From NCBI GenBank assembly GCA_958296045.1, contig CATQHT010000003.1:1933246-1997245 (forward strand): 64,000 bases of DNA, given 5' to 3'. The notes beneath the pieces were generated by a model that saw only the letters and a program-made list of their open reading frames with translations, did no database searches and was not told the origin of the DNA. Shown piece by piece: positions 44,107 through 54,172 of the stretch; positions within the stretch are counted from its first letter, which is position 1; every line of letters begins with the position of its first letter. The DNA comes from Rhodothermales bacterium (lineage in GTDB: Bacteria; Bacteroidota; Rhodothermia; Rhodothermales; Bin80). Position numbers and translations under genes: made by a program.

Positions 44107-46914
44107 ATGCGCCTCTCATGGAACGAAATACGCGCCCGAGCCTCCCGCTTTGCCAAGAAATGGCAGAATGCGGCATACGAGAAGGGCGAGACGCAGAGCT
44201 TCTATAACGACTTCTTCGACATCTTCGGCGTTAAGAGACGATCTGTTGCGCGATACGAGCAGCATGTTAAGAAGCTCGACAACCGCTCAGGCTATATGGA
44301 CCTGTTCTGGCCTGGCGTGTTGATGGTCGAGCAGAAAAGCGCTGGGCACCGTCTTGACCGTGCCTACGACCAAGCCGGAGAGTACTTCGACGCACTGCCG
44401 CAACACCGTCGCCCCCGCTACATCTTGGTAAGCGACTTTCAAACGTTCCAACTTCATGACCTCGGCGAACGGGAAACCGTGGCCTTTACACTTGCGGACT
44501 TGTCCAGTCATGTCGAAAGGTTCCGGTTCATTGTTGGCGTGCAGCGTCGCAATTTCCGTGATCAAGACCCCGCCAACATTGAGGCTGCAGAGCTGGTTGG
44601 CCGGCTGCACGACGCTCTTGCAGATGCGGGATATAGGGGCCATGATCTTGAACGCTTCCTGGTACGGATCGTCTTCTGCCTGTTCGCGGATGACACCGGC
44701 GTCTTCGAGCCGCGCGACATCTTTCTCGACTTCATTGAGTCACGCACAGGTGAGGATGGGACCGACCTTGGACTGTGGTTATCGCAACTGTATCAGGTGC
44801 TTAATACGCCGGTTGCCGATCGCCAGAAGTCACTTGACGAGGACCTTGCCCGCTTCCCGTTTGTCAATGGAGCCTTATTCGAAGGGTCGTTACGGATTCC
44901 GGCCTTTGATGCTGGCATGCGCGCAAGGCTGTTGGATGCCTGCCGCTTTGATTGGTCGAACATCTCCCCAGCCATTTTCGGGGCGCTGTTTCAGTCGGTC
45001 ATGGACGCGACCGAGCGCAGGGCACAAGGTGCACACTATACTACGGAGAAGAACATCCTCAAGGTGGTCGAACCACTCTTCATGGACGACCTTTATGCTG
45101 AATTTGAGCGACTGAAGACACGCAAGCGTGAACGCAAAAAGAAGCTTCGGGAATTTCAGTCCAAGCTTGGGCAGTTGACGTTCTTCGACCCAGCCTGCGG
45201 TTGCGGCAATTTTCTCATCATCGCATACCGTGAGTTGCGTCTACTGGAGATTGAGGTGATTCGGGAGATTCGGAAAGTCGAAGACCTTGGTGCACAAGGT
45301 GTATTGGATGTGAGTTGGCGGTCGGTGGTGGATGTGGATCAATTCTATGGCATTGAGCTTGGTGAATTCCCTGCCCGGATCGCGGAGACGGCAATGTGGA
45401 TGATGGACCACATTATGAACAACCTGATGAGTCTGGAGTTCGGCCAAGCCTTTGCACGCATCCCATTGGACAAATCTCCGTCTATCATCCACGGGGACGC
45501 ACTGGAAACGGACTGGACGGAATTACTTCCATCCAAGGGTTGCGACTATGTGTTGGGTAACCCGCCATTCGTAGGAGCGAAGTTGCAGACAAAGGCGCAG
45601 CGCGCACAGGTGCGTCGGATCGCGGCATTGGGTGGAAGCGGTGGCACACTTGACTATGTGGCGGCGTGGTTCATTAAGGCTGGCGAGTATGCGAAGGCCA
45701 GCGGCGCACGCATCGGTTTCGTAGCCACCAATTCAATTACGCAAGGCGAGCAAGTGGCGCAGCTTTGGCCCATCTTGTTCAACCGATGTGAACTGGAGAT
45801 CGCATTTGCGCATCGCACCTTCGCCTGGGGATCGGACGCGAGTGGTAAGGCGCATGTGCATGTGGTCATTCTCGGACTCTACCGGCAGGAGAACGTAACG
45901 CCCAAGAAGCGACTATTCAGCTATCCCGATGTTAACGGGGAGCCCGAGGAATCTTCCCACGCTGCGCTCTCGCCTTATCTGATTGATACCAGCGGACTTG
46001 AAGACCCATATCTGACCGTTCGGAAGGAAAGCCAGCCAATCAACGGAATGAAGAAAATGATCATCGGTTCCAAGCCCATTGATGGTGGCAGCTACATATT
46101 CAGGGCAAACGAGCGTGCGGCTTTCCTTGAAGCAGAGCCCGGCAGCAGGCCCTTCATGCGGCCGTTCATTGGACCCCGCGAATTCCTGCAAGGTGGAACA
46201 CGCTGGATTCTCGCCCTACATGACGCACCGCTGGAGGCACTGGCCCGGATGCCGCGGGTCCGCGAACGGGTCGCCGCTGTTCGCCTGTACCGAGAAGCCA
46301 GCCAGAGTCGCCCAACTCAAAAGCTGGCAGGTACGCCCACGCTCTATCACGTAAACGTTCTCCCCACAGGCCCGTTTCTGGTTATCCCTAAGGTCAGTTC
46401 AGAACGCAGGCAATATGTACCGGTGGGGTGGTTGGAGCCGCCCGTGATCCCAAGCGACGGGCTGAGGCTTCTCCGCAACGCGACACTCGCCGACCTTGCT
46501 CTGCTGACCAGTGCTATGCACATGGCGTGGACGCGGACCGTGACGGGGCGGCTAAAGAGCGACTACAGCTATTCCGTCGGCGTTGTCTACAACACCTTCC
46601 CGACACCGCCCGGCTTCGCGACTGGCGAAGCGGATCTTTCCAAGCTAACGCCGCGGGCGCAGGCTGTACTCGACGCTCGTGCAGCCCATCCCGACGCTAA
46701 GCTGGCCGATCTTTACGATCCAGACCTGATGCCGCCCAACTTGCGCAGGGCACACCAAGCCCTCGACCGCACCGTGGATCGACTCTATCGTCGCAAACGC
46801 TTTGACTCCGAGCGCGAGCGAGTGGAGCACCTGTTCGTACGGTACGCAACAATGTGCGAACCACTGTATGCACAAGGGACAAAGGACAGGAAAACACCGC
46901 AACGGCGACGGTAG
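44107..46914 (+). CDS. MmeI-like type IIL restriction-modification enzyme
   Basis: This 935-residue single-chain enzyme has a nuclease domain with D65-x9-E75-x-K77, the spacing known from MmeI. A helical connector leads to a gamma-class adenine methyltransferase with A-H-Y-T-T-E, motif I F-D-P-A-C-G-C-G-N-F (about 360-370) and catalytic N-P-P-F near 484. A target-recognition region (about 630-800) and a C-terminal helical part follow. One protein thus both methylates its site and cuts at a distance, protecting against phage and foreign DNA. It is a standalone gene between housekeeping genes, consistent with horizontal gain. Its site cannot be read by eye. A methyltransferase-only relative is unlikely, given the intact nuclease motif. 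Confidence 0.85.
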   Translation: MRLSWNEIRARASRFAKKWQNAAYEKGETQSFYNDFFDIFGVKRRSVARYEQHVKKLDNRSGYMDLFWPGVLMVEQKSAGHRLDRAYDQAGEYFDALPQHRRPRYILVSDFQTFQLHDLGERETVAFTLADLSSHVERFRFIVGVQRRNFRDQDPANIEAAELVGRLHDALADAGYRGHDLERFLVRIVFCLFADDTGVFEPRDIFLDFIESRTGEDGTDLGLWLSQLYQVLNTPVADRQKSLDEDLARFPFVNGALFEGSLRIPAFDAGMRARLLDACRFDWSNISPAIFGALFQSVMDATERRAQGAHYTTEKNILKVVEPLFMDDLYAEFERLKTRKRERKKKLREFQSKLGQLTFFDPACGCGNFLIIAYRELRLLEIEVIREIRKVEDLGAQGVLDVSWRSVVDVDQFYGIELGEFPARIAETAMWMMDHIMNNLMSLEFGQAFARIPLDKSPSIIHGDALETDWTELLPSKGCDYVLGNPPFVGAKLQTKAQRAQVRRIAALGGSGGTLDYVAAWFIKAGEYAKASGARIGFVATNSITQGEQVAQLWPILFNRCELEIAFAHRTFAWGSDASGKAHVHVVILGLYRQENVTPKKRLFSYPDVNGEPEESSHAALSPYLIDTSGLEDPYLTVRKESQPINGMKKMIIGSKPIDGGSYIFRANERAAFLEAEPGSRPFMRPFIGPREFLQGGTRWILALHDAPLEALARMPRVRERVAAVRLYREASQSRPTQKLAGTPTLYHVNVLPTGPFLVIPKVSSERRQYVPVGWLEPPVIPSDGLRLLRNATLADLALLTSAMHMAWTRTVTGRLKSDYSYSVGVVYNTFPTPPGFATGEADLSKLTPRAQAVLDARAAHPDAKLADLYDPDLMPPNLRRAHQALDRTVDRLYRRKRFDSERERVEHLFVRYATMCEPLYAQGTKDRKTPQRRR

Positions 46915-47033
46915 CGTGACCATGCCATTCTCGGCCACGTTGCAAACAAGGCTGCGCCCGTAGCCCATTGGGCGCCAGTAACCTTCACTGAATAGACAAT
47001 GGTTGAGCAACTTCAAAGACAGGCCCTCTTAAC

Positions 47034-47297
47034 GTGCATTTGAACACAGAACGACTGCTGCAGGCGATGGCGGATGCAGCCACCCGTCTGGGGGTCACCA
47101 TCCGATGGGAGAAGGGCAACTTTCGTGGCGGACGTTGTGTGATCGCAGGCACCCCCGTAGCGATCCTTAACCGTAGCCACCCCGCCGAAGCGCATCTGTC
47201 CGTCCTGGCCAGCGTCCTAAAGGAGTTGCCTCTTGACACCATCTACCTTAAACCAGCGGTGCGGGAAGACATCACCGCGCTGATCGCCAGGCTGTAA
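47034..47297 (+). CDS. Small conserved-type protein of unknown function
   Basis: This 87-residue protein starts at GTG 47034 and ends one base before the MBL-fold gene, so the two are likely co-transcribed. The sequence is compact and mixed alpha/beta (I-R-W-E-K-G-N-F-R-G-G, then A-I-L-N-R and L-D-T-I-Y-L-K-P-A-V-R-E). It looks like a genuine protein rather than a shadow, but I do not recognise a family. Confidence 0.62.
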   Translation: MHLNTERLLQAMADAATRLGVTIRWEKGNFRGGRCVIAGTPVAILNRSHPAEAHLSVLASVLKELPLDTIYLKPAVREDITALIARL

Positions 47298-47298
47298 G

Positions 47299-48093
47299 GT
47301 GCGAATCACGATGCTTGGCACCGGGGCATCCATCGGAGTTCCGGTTATCGGCTGCCGCTGCCGGGTCTGCACCTCGACGGATCCGCGCGATTGCCGCACT
47401 CGTAGCGCATGCCTAATCCGCACAGATGCGCTGACGGTCCTTATTGACACCGGCCCCGACTTCAGGCAGCAAGCGCTCCGGGAAGGTGTGAATCGCCTCG
47501 ATGCGCTCCTTATTACGCACCACCATCAGGACCATGTGGCTGGTCTGGATGACCTCAGGCCGTACTTTTTTCGCAACGGTACGCCCCTTCCATGCTACGC
47601 GTCAGAGGAAACGCGCCGCGCCCTCCGCCAGATGTTTCCCTGGATCTTTAACGACCTCTTGCGGTACAGCGCTGCGCCTAAACTGCTCCTGCAAGACGGC
47701 GCACGCCCATTTGTGGTGGTTGGCCGCCATGGGCAGCCAGCATCTCTTGAGGTCACGCCCATCGTGTTGCCGCACGGTCTCATGCAGGTGCTCGGATTTC
47801 GGATTGGGCGCTTTGCATACCTTACCGACATGAGTGCCGTGCCGCAGGAGGCTTTCGAGCACTTGGGTGACCTTGATGTGCTCGTGCTTGATGCACTGCG
47901 CTATGAGCGAACGCCCATACACCTTTCGATCGGTCAAGCACTCAGAATAGCCGCCCGCGTGCGCGCGCGCCAGACCTACCTCACCCACATGACGCACACG
48001 GTCCTGCACCGCGAAACGGCCGCTCGCATGCCCAGAGGCGTGGCACTGGCGTACGACGGACTCTCTTTCGAAGTGCCGGGCAGCCTCGAATGA
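47299..48093 (+). CDS. MBL-fold metallohydrolase, PhnP-like
   Basis: This 264-residue protein starts at GTG 47299, giving the expected first strand M-R-I-T-M-L-G-T-G-A-S. The metallo-beta-lactamase signature T-H-H-H-Q-D-H-V-A-G-L-D-D-L-R is present, with later ligands in Y-L-T-D-M-S and T-H-M-T-H-T. C-R-C-R-V-C near the start resembles the cysteine zinc site of PhnP-type phosphodiesterases. It is a probable cytoplasmic phosphodiesterase; substrate unknown. It overlaps aroQ by 4 bp. Confidence 0.86.
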   Translation: MRITMLGTGASIGVPVIGCRCRVCTSTDPRDCRTRSACLIRTDALTVLIDTGPDFRQQALREGVNRLDALLITHHHQDHVAGLDDLRPYFFRNGTPLPCYASEETRRALRQMFPWIFNDLLRYSAAPKLLLQDGARPFVVVGRHGQPASLEVTPIVLPHGLMQVLGFRIGRFAYLTDMSAVPQEAFEHLGDLDVLVLDALRYERTPIHLSIGQALRIAARVRARQTYLTHMTHTVLHRETAARMPRGVALAYDGLSFEVPGSLE

Positions 48094-48539
48094 TCCTCAT
48101 CCTCAACGGTCCAAACCTGAACCTTCTGGGAACGCGTCGCTCTGACCTATACGGACGTGAAACCCTTGCATCGATCGTGCGCATGCTCAAGGAGCGGTTT
48201 GCGGACACCCAGTTCGAGTCTTTTCAGAGCAACTCGGAAGGTGCGCTCATCGACCGGATCCATGCGGCGCACTACGCCGGTGCACAGGGCGTGATATTCA
48301 ACCCGGGCGCGTACACGCACACCTCCGTTGCGCTTCGCGACGCCATCGAGGCCATAACGCCTCCGGTGGTCGAAGTGCATCTCAGCAATATCTACGCACG
48401 TGAATCCTTTCGGCACCACTCGTTGCTGGCTCCCGTCTGCGTCGGACAGATCACTGGTCTGGGACCGGAAGGTTATGTGCTGGCTGCCTCCTACCTTACC
48501 AGGATTCCGCTGCACGTTACCGGTGAACCCGACGCATAA
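48090..48539 (+). CDS. aroQ: Type II 3-dehydroquinate dehydratase
   Basis: This 149-residue protein is of exact family length. N-G-P-N-L-N-L-L-G-T-R precedes the catalytic tyrosine loop (S-D-L-Y-G), N-P-G-A-Y-T-H-T-S carries an active-site Asn, and E-V-H-L-S-N-I-Y carries the catalytic His. It dehydrates 3-dehydroquinate to 3-dehydroshikimate in aromatic amino-acid synthesis, as a dodecamer in the cytoplasm. The 3' end overlaps the convergent nadE tail by 23 bp. Confidence 0.96.
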   Translation: MILILNGPNLNLLGTRRSDLYGRETLASIVRMLKERFADTQFESFQSNSEGALIDRIHAAHYAGAQGVIFNPGAYTHTSVALRDAIEAITPPVVEVHLSNIYARESFRHHSLLAPVCVGQITGLGPEGYVLAASYLTRIPLHVTGEPDA

Positions 48540-50178
48540 CGACGGGCAAGCACCTGCCAGGGCCGAAAGCTTTGGATGAGGTGCGCAGGCAGGGGGCCGC
48601 CTGGCGCCGCTTGTATTCGTTCCGATCGACGTCGGCAAGAATCCGAGCCACCAGCTCGCGTGAAAACCCGGTGGCTTCGCCTATCTCGTCGAGGCTTTCC
48701 TGCTCTTCGATATAGCGGCGCAGCACCTCATCTAGCTGCTCGTACCGAGGCAACGTATCCTGATCCTTCTGGTCGGGGCGGAGCTCCGCCGAAGGCGCTT
48801 TGGTGAGCGTGCGTTTCGGAATCACGGTTCCATCTTTGTTGATGTACCCAGCCAGTGCATAGACACTGCCCTTGAACACATCGCCGAGCACGCTCAAGCC
48901 GCCGTTCATATCACCATAGAGCGTCGCGTACCCTACCGCCAGCTCACTCTTGTTGCCGGTAGCGAGCACCAGGTACCCATACTTGTTGGACAGCGCCATT
49001 AGCAGCGTGCCGCGGGCGCGCGCCTGGATATTCTCTTCGGCCACCCCCGCTTCTGTGCCCGCGAAGCTCACTTTAAGCGCTTGATCCACCGCCGCCACCA
49101 CACCACGTATGGGGATGTCCAAGAGCGGGATCCTGAGTGCTTCGGCCAGGTGGACCGCGTCCTCCACGCTGTGATCCGACGAAAACTTCGATGGCATCGA
49201 GACGCCAACCACGCGATCGGGGCCCAAGGCGCGCACCGCGAGTGCACACGTCACCGCGGAATCGATGCCGCCGGAGAGCCCCACCACGGCTTTGGTGAAA
49301 GCCCCCGTCTTATGAAAATAGTCCCGGATTCCCAGGACCAAGGCATCATGAAGGTCTTGCATAGGCTGCCGCGCCGTGTACCCGGCATCCGGGCCATCCG
49401 TCTTGGACATACTATCGGGCCATTCCCAGAGCTGCAGCGCCTCCTCGAAAGCAGGTAATCGGGTCGCAAGGCGGCCATCAGGCAGGCATACGCAGCTGGA
49501 TCCGTCAAAGATCAGCTCAGTGTTAGCACCAACCTGGTTCACAAAGACGTAGGGCAGACCGCTGAAGGTGGCAGCGCTCTGTATCAGAACATCGCGGCTT
49601 GAAAGCTTTAACTGCGAATGTGGCGAAGCGGAGATGTTGATGAGTAGGGTCGCGCCACTTTGGGCCAGCTCCTTGACGGGGTTCAGTGAATACTTCGGGT
49701 GCGCCTCGGGACCGACATTCCAGAGATCTTCGCAGATGTGGAGTCCGATCCGATCGCCGCGCCAGCGTATCGGGCTGCAGCCGAAGCCTGGAGCAAAGTG
49801 GCGCAGCTCGTCGAATACGTCATAGGTGGGCAAGAGGGCTTTGTGCGCCACGCCCAGCTCCTCGCCGTCCTCGTAGAGGTAGGCCGAATTGTGTAGGTGC
49901 TTACCTGTACGGCGTTCGCTGGGCGCCAGTCCCCCCAGGATCAGGCCTATCTCGGGCGGCACTAGGCGTGCCACGGCAAGGCGCTGTCGCTCCTCTTCGC
50001 GCACAAAGCTTTCGTACTCCACGAGATCATGTGGCGGATAGCCGACAAGCGTCAATTCAGGAAAGACCGCCAGATCCCCGCCCATCGCGTAGGCCCGATG
50101 GGCATAGTCCAGCACCTTGTCCGCGTTGCCCTTGAGGTCCCCTACTACGGGGTTGATTTGCGCAATGGCTATCTTCAT
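48517..50178 (-). CDS. nadE: Glutamine-dependent NAD+ synthetase
   Basis: This 553-residue two-domain enzyme has an N-terminal nitrilase-type glutaminase (about 1-255). Its catalytic triad is E in F-P-E-L-T, K in H-K-A-L-L-P and C in L-H-I-C-E-D-L-W. The C-terminal synthetase (about 285-530) has the P-loop G-L-S-G-G-I-D-S-A and T-G-N-K-S-E. It amidates nicotinic acid adenine dinucleotide to NAD+ using glutamine. The last 20 residues or so overlap the aroQ 3' end antisense and look like an added tail. It is divergent from the amidohydrolase at 50234. Confidence 0.95.
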   Translation of the reverse strand: MKIAIAQINPVVGDLKGNADKVLDYAHRAYAMGGDLAVFPELTLVGYPPHDLVEYESFVREEERQRLAVARLVPPEIGLILGGLAPSERRTGKHLHNSAYLYEDGEELGVAHKALLPTYDVFDELRHFAPGFGCSPIRWRGDRIGLHICEDLWNVGPEAHPKYSLNPVKELAQSGATLLINISASPHSQLKLSSRDVLIQSAATFSGLPYVFVNQVGANTELIFDGSSCVCLPDGRLATRLPAFEEALQLWEWPDSMSKTDGPDAGYTARQPMQDLHDALVLGIRDYFHKTGAFTKAVVGLSGGIDSAVTCALAVRALGPDRVVGVSMPSKFSSDHSVEDAVHLAEALRIPLLDIPIRGVVAAVDQALKVSFAGTEAGVAEENIQARARGTLLMALSNKYGYLVLATGNKSELAVGYATLYGDMNGGLSVLGDVFKGSVYALAGYINKDGTVIPKRTLTKAPSAELRPDQKDQDTLPRYEQLDEVLRRYIEEQESLDEIGEATGFSRELVARILADVDRNEYKRRQAAPCLRTSSKAFGPGRCLPVVMRRVHR

Positions 50179-50233
50179 AAGGGATCAACTGTTTGTTGCT
50201 CCTGTTCTACGCAGCGAACCACGAGCACCTGTC

Positions 50234-51559
50234 ATGAAACGCAAAATCCTTTTACTTGTCGCGACCGCGTTCGCTGCAATGCCAGCCAGCGCCCAGGAGG
50301 CGGCTTCTCGAGTAGCGTTCGTGAACGCCCATGTGCTCACTATGGAGGATGCCTCCGTGTCACATCCCTCCACTGTGCTGATACAGGGTGACCGCATCGT
50401 TGCCGTTGGAACGTCTATCACCGTGCCAGAGGACGCCATGCGCATCGATGCCGAAGGCGCGTACATTCTGCCTGGTCTGGCTGAGATGCACGGACATGTA
50501 CCGCGGCCCGACGAGCCGGACCAGTACACGGAAGATGTACTCTTCTTGTATGCCGCCAACGGCATCACCACGGTACGCGGAATGCTGGGGGCTCCGGGAC
50601 AGCTGGAGCTTCGCCAACGCGCCAACAGCGGCGAGATAGTCTCACCAACGTTGTACTTGGCCGGTCCAAGCTTTAACGGAAGATCGGTCAACTCGCCCGA
50701 GGAGGCAGAGGCCAAAGCGCGTCGCCAGAAGGAAAAAGGGTGGAACCTGCTTAAGATTCTCCCGGGCCTCACGATGGAGGAATACGACGCCATGGCCACC
50801 ACAGCGCATGAGCTGGGCATCCGGTTTGGAGGACATGTACCTGCCGACGTGGGACTTATGCACGCGTTGGACCGCGGCCAGGAGACCTTCGACCATATAG
50901 ACGGATACGTGGAATACCTGCGCACGGTGAACCCCGACTCGCTGGACGAGAAAGCTCTGGCGCATGCCATTGCTCGTACCAAAGAAGTAGGTGCGTGGGT
51001 CGTGCCCACGATGGCACTCTGGGAATATCTTTATGGTGTGGTGGATGCTGAGCTGCTGGAGGCCTACCCTGAGCTCAAGTACATGCCGCCGGCTGTGGTG
51101 GAGAACTGGGCCGGTCGTACAAGACGGGTACAAAATAGCCCCAACTTCGATCGTGATTCGGCAGTGGAGCTAATAGAATGGCGCATGCATGTCCTAGGCG
51201 CGCTGCACGAGGCCGGAGCGCGCATCCTGATGGGTACGGATGCGCCGCAGGTATTCAGCGTACCCGGATTTTCGCTACATCGCGAGCTGGAGCGCATGGT
51301 AGATGCTGGCATGGATCCGTATGCCATCCTTATGTCTGGGACAGCCAACGTGGGGGAATATTTTTCCAATGAGGACGTGTTTGGCACCGTGACACCCGGC
51401 TCCCGTGCTGACCTGCTCATGGTGGCAGCCAATCCGCTGGAGGATGTCAAGCACCTGGCTAATCCTCTGGGCGTGATGGTACGCGGGCAGTGGCTGTCGC
51501 GCAAAATGCTAGATGACGGCCTTACCGCCATCGCGGACCGCTACAGCAATAACCCCTGA
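50234..51559 (+). CDS. Exported amidohydrolase, imidazolonepropionase-like
   Basis: This 441-residue protein starts at ATG 50234, chosen for its signal peptide (ending A-S-A-Q). Amidohydrolase sites are in order: G-L-A-E-M-H-G-H-V with the H-x-H pair, L-L-K-I-L-P-G with the lysine often carboxylated, F-G-G-H-V-P, F-D-H-I-D-G-Y, and G-T-D-A-P-Q with the final Asp. Such secreted relatives include prolidase-like and organophosphate- or acyl-amino-acid-hydrolysing enzymes. Substrate unknown. It is followed 9 bp later by the TPR peptidase gene, so probably co-transcribed. Confidence 0.85.
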   Translation: MKRKILLLVATAFAAMPASAQEAASRVAFVNAHVLTMEDASVSHPSTVLIQGDRIVAVGTSITVPEDAMRIDAEGAYILPGLAEMHGHVPRPDEPDQYTEDVLFLYAANGITTVRGMLGAPGQLELRQRANSGEIVSPTLYLAGPSFNGRSVNSPEEAEAKARRQKEKGWNLLKILPGLTMEEYDAMATTAHELGIRFGGHVPADVGLMHALDRGQETFDHIDGYVEYLRTVNPDSLDEKALAHAIARTKEVGAWVVPTMALWEYLYGVVDAELLEAYPELKYMPPAVVENWAGRTRRVQNSPNFDRDSAVELIEWRMHVLGALHEAGARILMGTDAPQVFSVPGFSLHRELERMVDAGMDPYAILMSGTANVGEYFSNEDVFGTVTPGSRADLLMVAANPLEDVKHLANPLGVMVRGQWLSRKMLDDGLTAIADRYSNNP

Positions 51560-51568
51560 CCTGGCCGC

Positions 51569-54169
51569 ATGACGCCGGGTCCACGACGATGGTTTTGGGG
51601 GCTGCTGGTGCTGCAGGCGGTATACTGCACCGCTGCGTGGGCGCAATCCGCCAGTGCCTTACTTAACAGTGGCCAGTACCTGCGTGCCCGGTCGGCATTC
51701 GAAGACAGTCTGGGCGCAGACCGGCAGGAAGCGATAGAGGGTTTCTTCGAGTCATTTCTGCAGCGCGGCGACTTCCAGGAGGGTTTGGCAGAGGCGGAAC
51801 GCCTACTGGCCCGCTGGCCGAGAAACGCCTTTGTCCTGTACGGCAAAGGGCGCTTGCTGCAAGAAACAGGACAGCTGATAGCATCCGAAGAGGCATTTAT
51901 TGCAGCCGTCGGTGTTAAGCCAGACTATTGGCGGGCTGGGCTGGCACTGGCTGAGCTGTTTGAGGCGGTAGGGCAAGAGCGCCAAGCTCGGCGCCTGTAT
52001 GAGACGCTGCACAGCAACCTCAGGTACGGGTCCTTTGACACAGCAGAGGCACGCGCCATCGGTGCGCGCGCGGCTGCCGGGCTGCAAGAGTACCATGACG
52101 CTAACGACGCGCTGTCCACGGCACTGGCGCTGGAGCCCGGCCATGTGCAGCACCTCCTCTGGCATGGAGAGCTATACCAAGTCACCTACGATGTGGCGCA
52201 GGCGCAGACGCTTTATGAAGAAGCGATCTCCATCAATCCGCACCGGGCAGAGCTGTATGTGGCGCTCGGACACGCCACCGCGAGTTATGCTCGTAAAGAA
52301 TCACTGGCGCGGCGGGCCCTGGAACAGATGCCCAACAGCGTGGAAGCGCGTGCGCTTCTGGCCAGCCTGCATATCCTGGACGGTCGGCATTCGATGGCAG
52401 AAGCTCTTTTGGACGAGGCACTGGACATCAACCCTGCCTCCATGGCCGCGCTTGCCCAGTTGGCTACGCTGCAGCACCTCAACGCAGATAGCGCCGCCTT
52501 CGCGCAGACAGAAGCGCGGGTGCTAGCAAACTATGCACGGCCCGTTGACTTTTACCGCACCGTGAGCGAGGGGCTGGCGCTCCGGTTTCGTTACCCGGAC
52601 GCCGCGGTGATGGCCTCCAAGGCAGTTGACGCGAATCCAGATGATGCTGCTGCGAATGCCACCCTTGGGACGGCTCTGCTACGGTTGGGCCGCCGCACGC
52701 AGGCCCGCAGTCACTTGGAGCGGGCCTATGAGCGGGATGCCTTTAATCTCTTTGTGGCCAACACGCTCAGCCTTCTTGATGACAATGCATCGTTTAAGGT
52801 TTTGGAGAGTGTGCATTTTCAGCTGCGCATTCACAGCCGGGAGGCCGACATTCTGGGCCCGATCATGTTACGCGAAGCGGAGGCTGCCTACCGGGCGATG
52901 GCGCCGCGGTACCCGTACCGGCCTACAGGTAAGGTGGTGATCGAGGCCTACAACGATGCGGACGATTTTGCGGTGCGCATCGCGGGTGTTCCGCACATGG
53001 GTCTGTTGGGCGTTAGTTTCGGGGATGTCGTGGCTGTCAACACGCCGGAGGCGCGGGGCGGTACCCCGTACAACTGGGCCCGCACGCTATGGCATGAGAT
53101 AGCGCACACGATGGCGATCGGCACCAGCCATTTTCATGTGCCGCGATGGTTGACCGAGGGGCTTGCGTTGTACGAAGAGCAGCGTGCGTATCCCCAGTGG
53201 GCTCGCGAATATGAGCTGCGCTTCTTTATGGCCTTCGATCAGGACCGGCTGCATCCTTTAGAAGAGATTGATCGGGGCTTTACGCGGCCAGCATTTCCGG
53301 GTCAGGTGATGATGAGCTATTACCATGCATACCGAGTAGTGGACTATATCGTCCAGCAGCACGGTTTTGGTGCCGTGACGGATATGTTGGAGGAGCTTCG
53401 TGCGAGCCGGACCCAGGAGGAGGCACTGCGATCGGTCTTGGGGGTGTCACGTCGGGCGCTGGATGAGGCGTTCCGCGCATCGCTTGATGCGCACCGCGCC
53501 CAGCTGCGTGATGTACTTCAGGGGTGGCCTGATATGCTGACGGAGGAGGCGACGGGTGAATCTTTGGAGGCGTGGCTGAAGCAGCAGGGCAGGAATTCTC
53601 TTATGGGTTCACTTAGGGACGGTGCGGAAGCCATGACTCGCGGGGACGACGAAGACGCTGAAGCGCATTTTCTTCAGGCGCTCGAGTTGTATCCCCCATT
53701 CACCGGTGCGGGCAATGCTTACGAGGGGTTGGCCACCCTTTACCGGCGTCGCGGGGACGAGACTCGGCTGGCGAGCATTCTGGAGTCCTATCTTGCTGTC
53801 ACGCCTTATGGCGCAGCTTGGGCGCGCGAGCTGAGCGCGATCCACGAGAGGCGGGGAGTCTTGGCCCGGGCGCGGGCCCTTCTGGAGCGGTCGCGCCGGA
53901 GCACGCCGTATGACGAGGAACTCCTGCGCAAGGTGGCGGAGCTTGCCGCTAGAGCGCAGGATCACGATGCCAGGGTGGAGGCTCGCCGGGCGATACTGGC
54001 TCTTAGCCCCGTGGACCTAGCGGGTGCGTACTATGCGCTGGCGAGCGCCCTGTATGACGATGACCGGATTCTGGAAGCCAAGCGCGCCGTCCTGCAGTCT
54101 TTGGAGATTGCGCCTGGCTACAAGGAGGCGCAGCTGTTGCTTCTGGAATGCGTCGATGGAGCGCGTTAA
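51569..54169 (+). CDS. TPR-repeat protein with peptidase MA-like domain
   Basis: This 866-residue exported protein has a signal peptide ending W-A-Q. TPR-type repeats cover about residues 25-400 and again 660-860. Between them a gluzincin domain carries H-E-I-A-H near 508-512 and a downstream Glu in W-L-T-E-G-L-A-L-Y-E-E, as in peptidase MA-like proteins. The family's proteolytic targets are mostly unknown. A role at the envelope, with TPR arms presenting partners, is an inference. It sits 3 bp before the DUF4159 gene. Confidence 0.82.
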   Translation: MTPGPRRWFWGLLVLQAVYCTAAWAQSASALLNSGQYLRARSAFEDSLGADRQEAIEGFFESFLQRGDFQEGLAEAERLLARWPRNAFVLYGKGRLLQETGQLIASEEAFIAAVGVKPDYWRAGLALAELFEAVGQERQARRLYETLHSNLRYGSFDTAEARAIGARAAAGLQEYHDANDALSTALALEPGHVQHLLWHGELYQVTYDVAQAQTLYEEAISINPHRAELYVALGHATASYARKESLARRALEQMPNSVEARALLASLHILDGRHSMAEALLDEALDINPASMAALAQLATLQHLNADSAAFAQTEARVLANYARPVDFYRTVSEGLALRFRYPDAAVMASKAVDANPDDAAANATLGTALLRLGRRTQARSHLERAYERDAFNLFVANTLSLLDDNASFKVLESVHFQLRIHSREADILGPIMLREAEAAYRAMAPRYPYRPTGKVVIEAYNDADDFAVRIAGVPHMGLLGVSFGDVVAVNTPEARGGTPYNWARTLWHEIAHTMAIGTSHFHVPRWLTEGLALYEEQRAYPQWAREYELRFFMAFDQDRLHPLEEIDRGFTRPAFPGQVMMSYYHAYRVVDYIVQQHGFGAVTDMLEELRASRTQEEALRSVLGVSRRALDEAFRASLDAHRAQLRDVLQGWPDMLTEEATGESLEAWLKQQGRNSLMGSLRDGAEAMTRGDDEDAEAHFLQALELYPPFTGAGNAYEGLATLYRRRGDETRLASILESYLAVTPYGAAWARELSAIHERRGVLARARALLERSRRSTPYDEELLRKVAELAARAQDHDARVEARRAILALSPVDLAGAYYALASALYDDDRILEAKRAVLQSLEIAPGYKEAQLLLLECVDGAR

Positions 54170-54172
54170 GGC

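Noticed and set aside
48517-48539. aroQ/nadE 3' overlap as a sign of mis-annotation
   Set aside because: Both genes are strongly supported by catalytic motifs; a 23-bp convergent overlap with a variable NadE tail is plausible.
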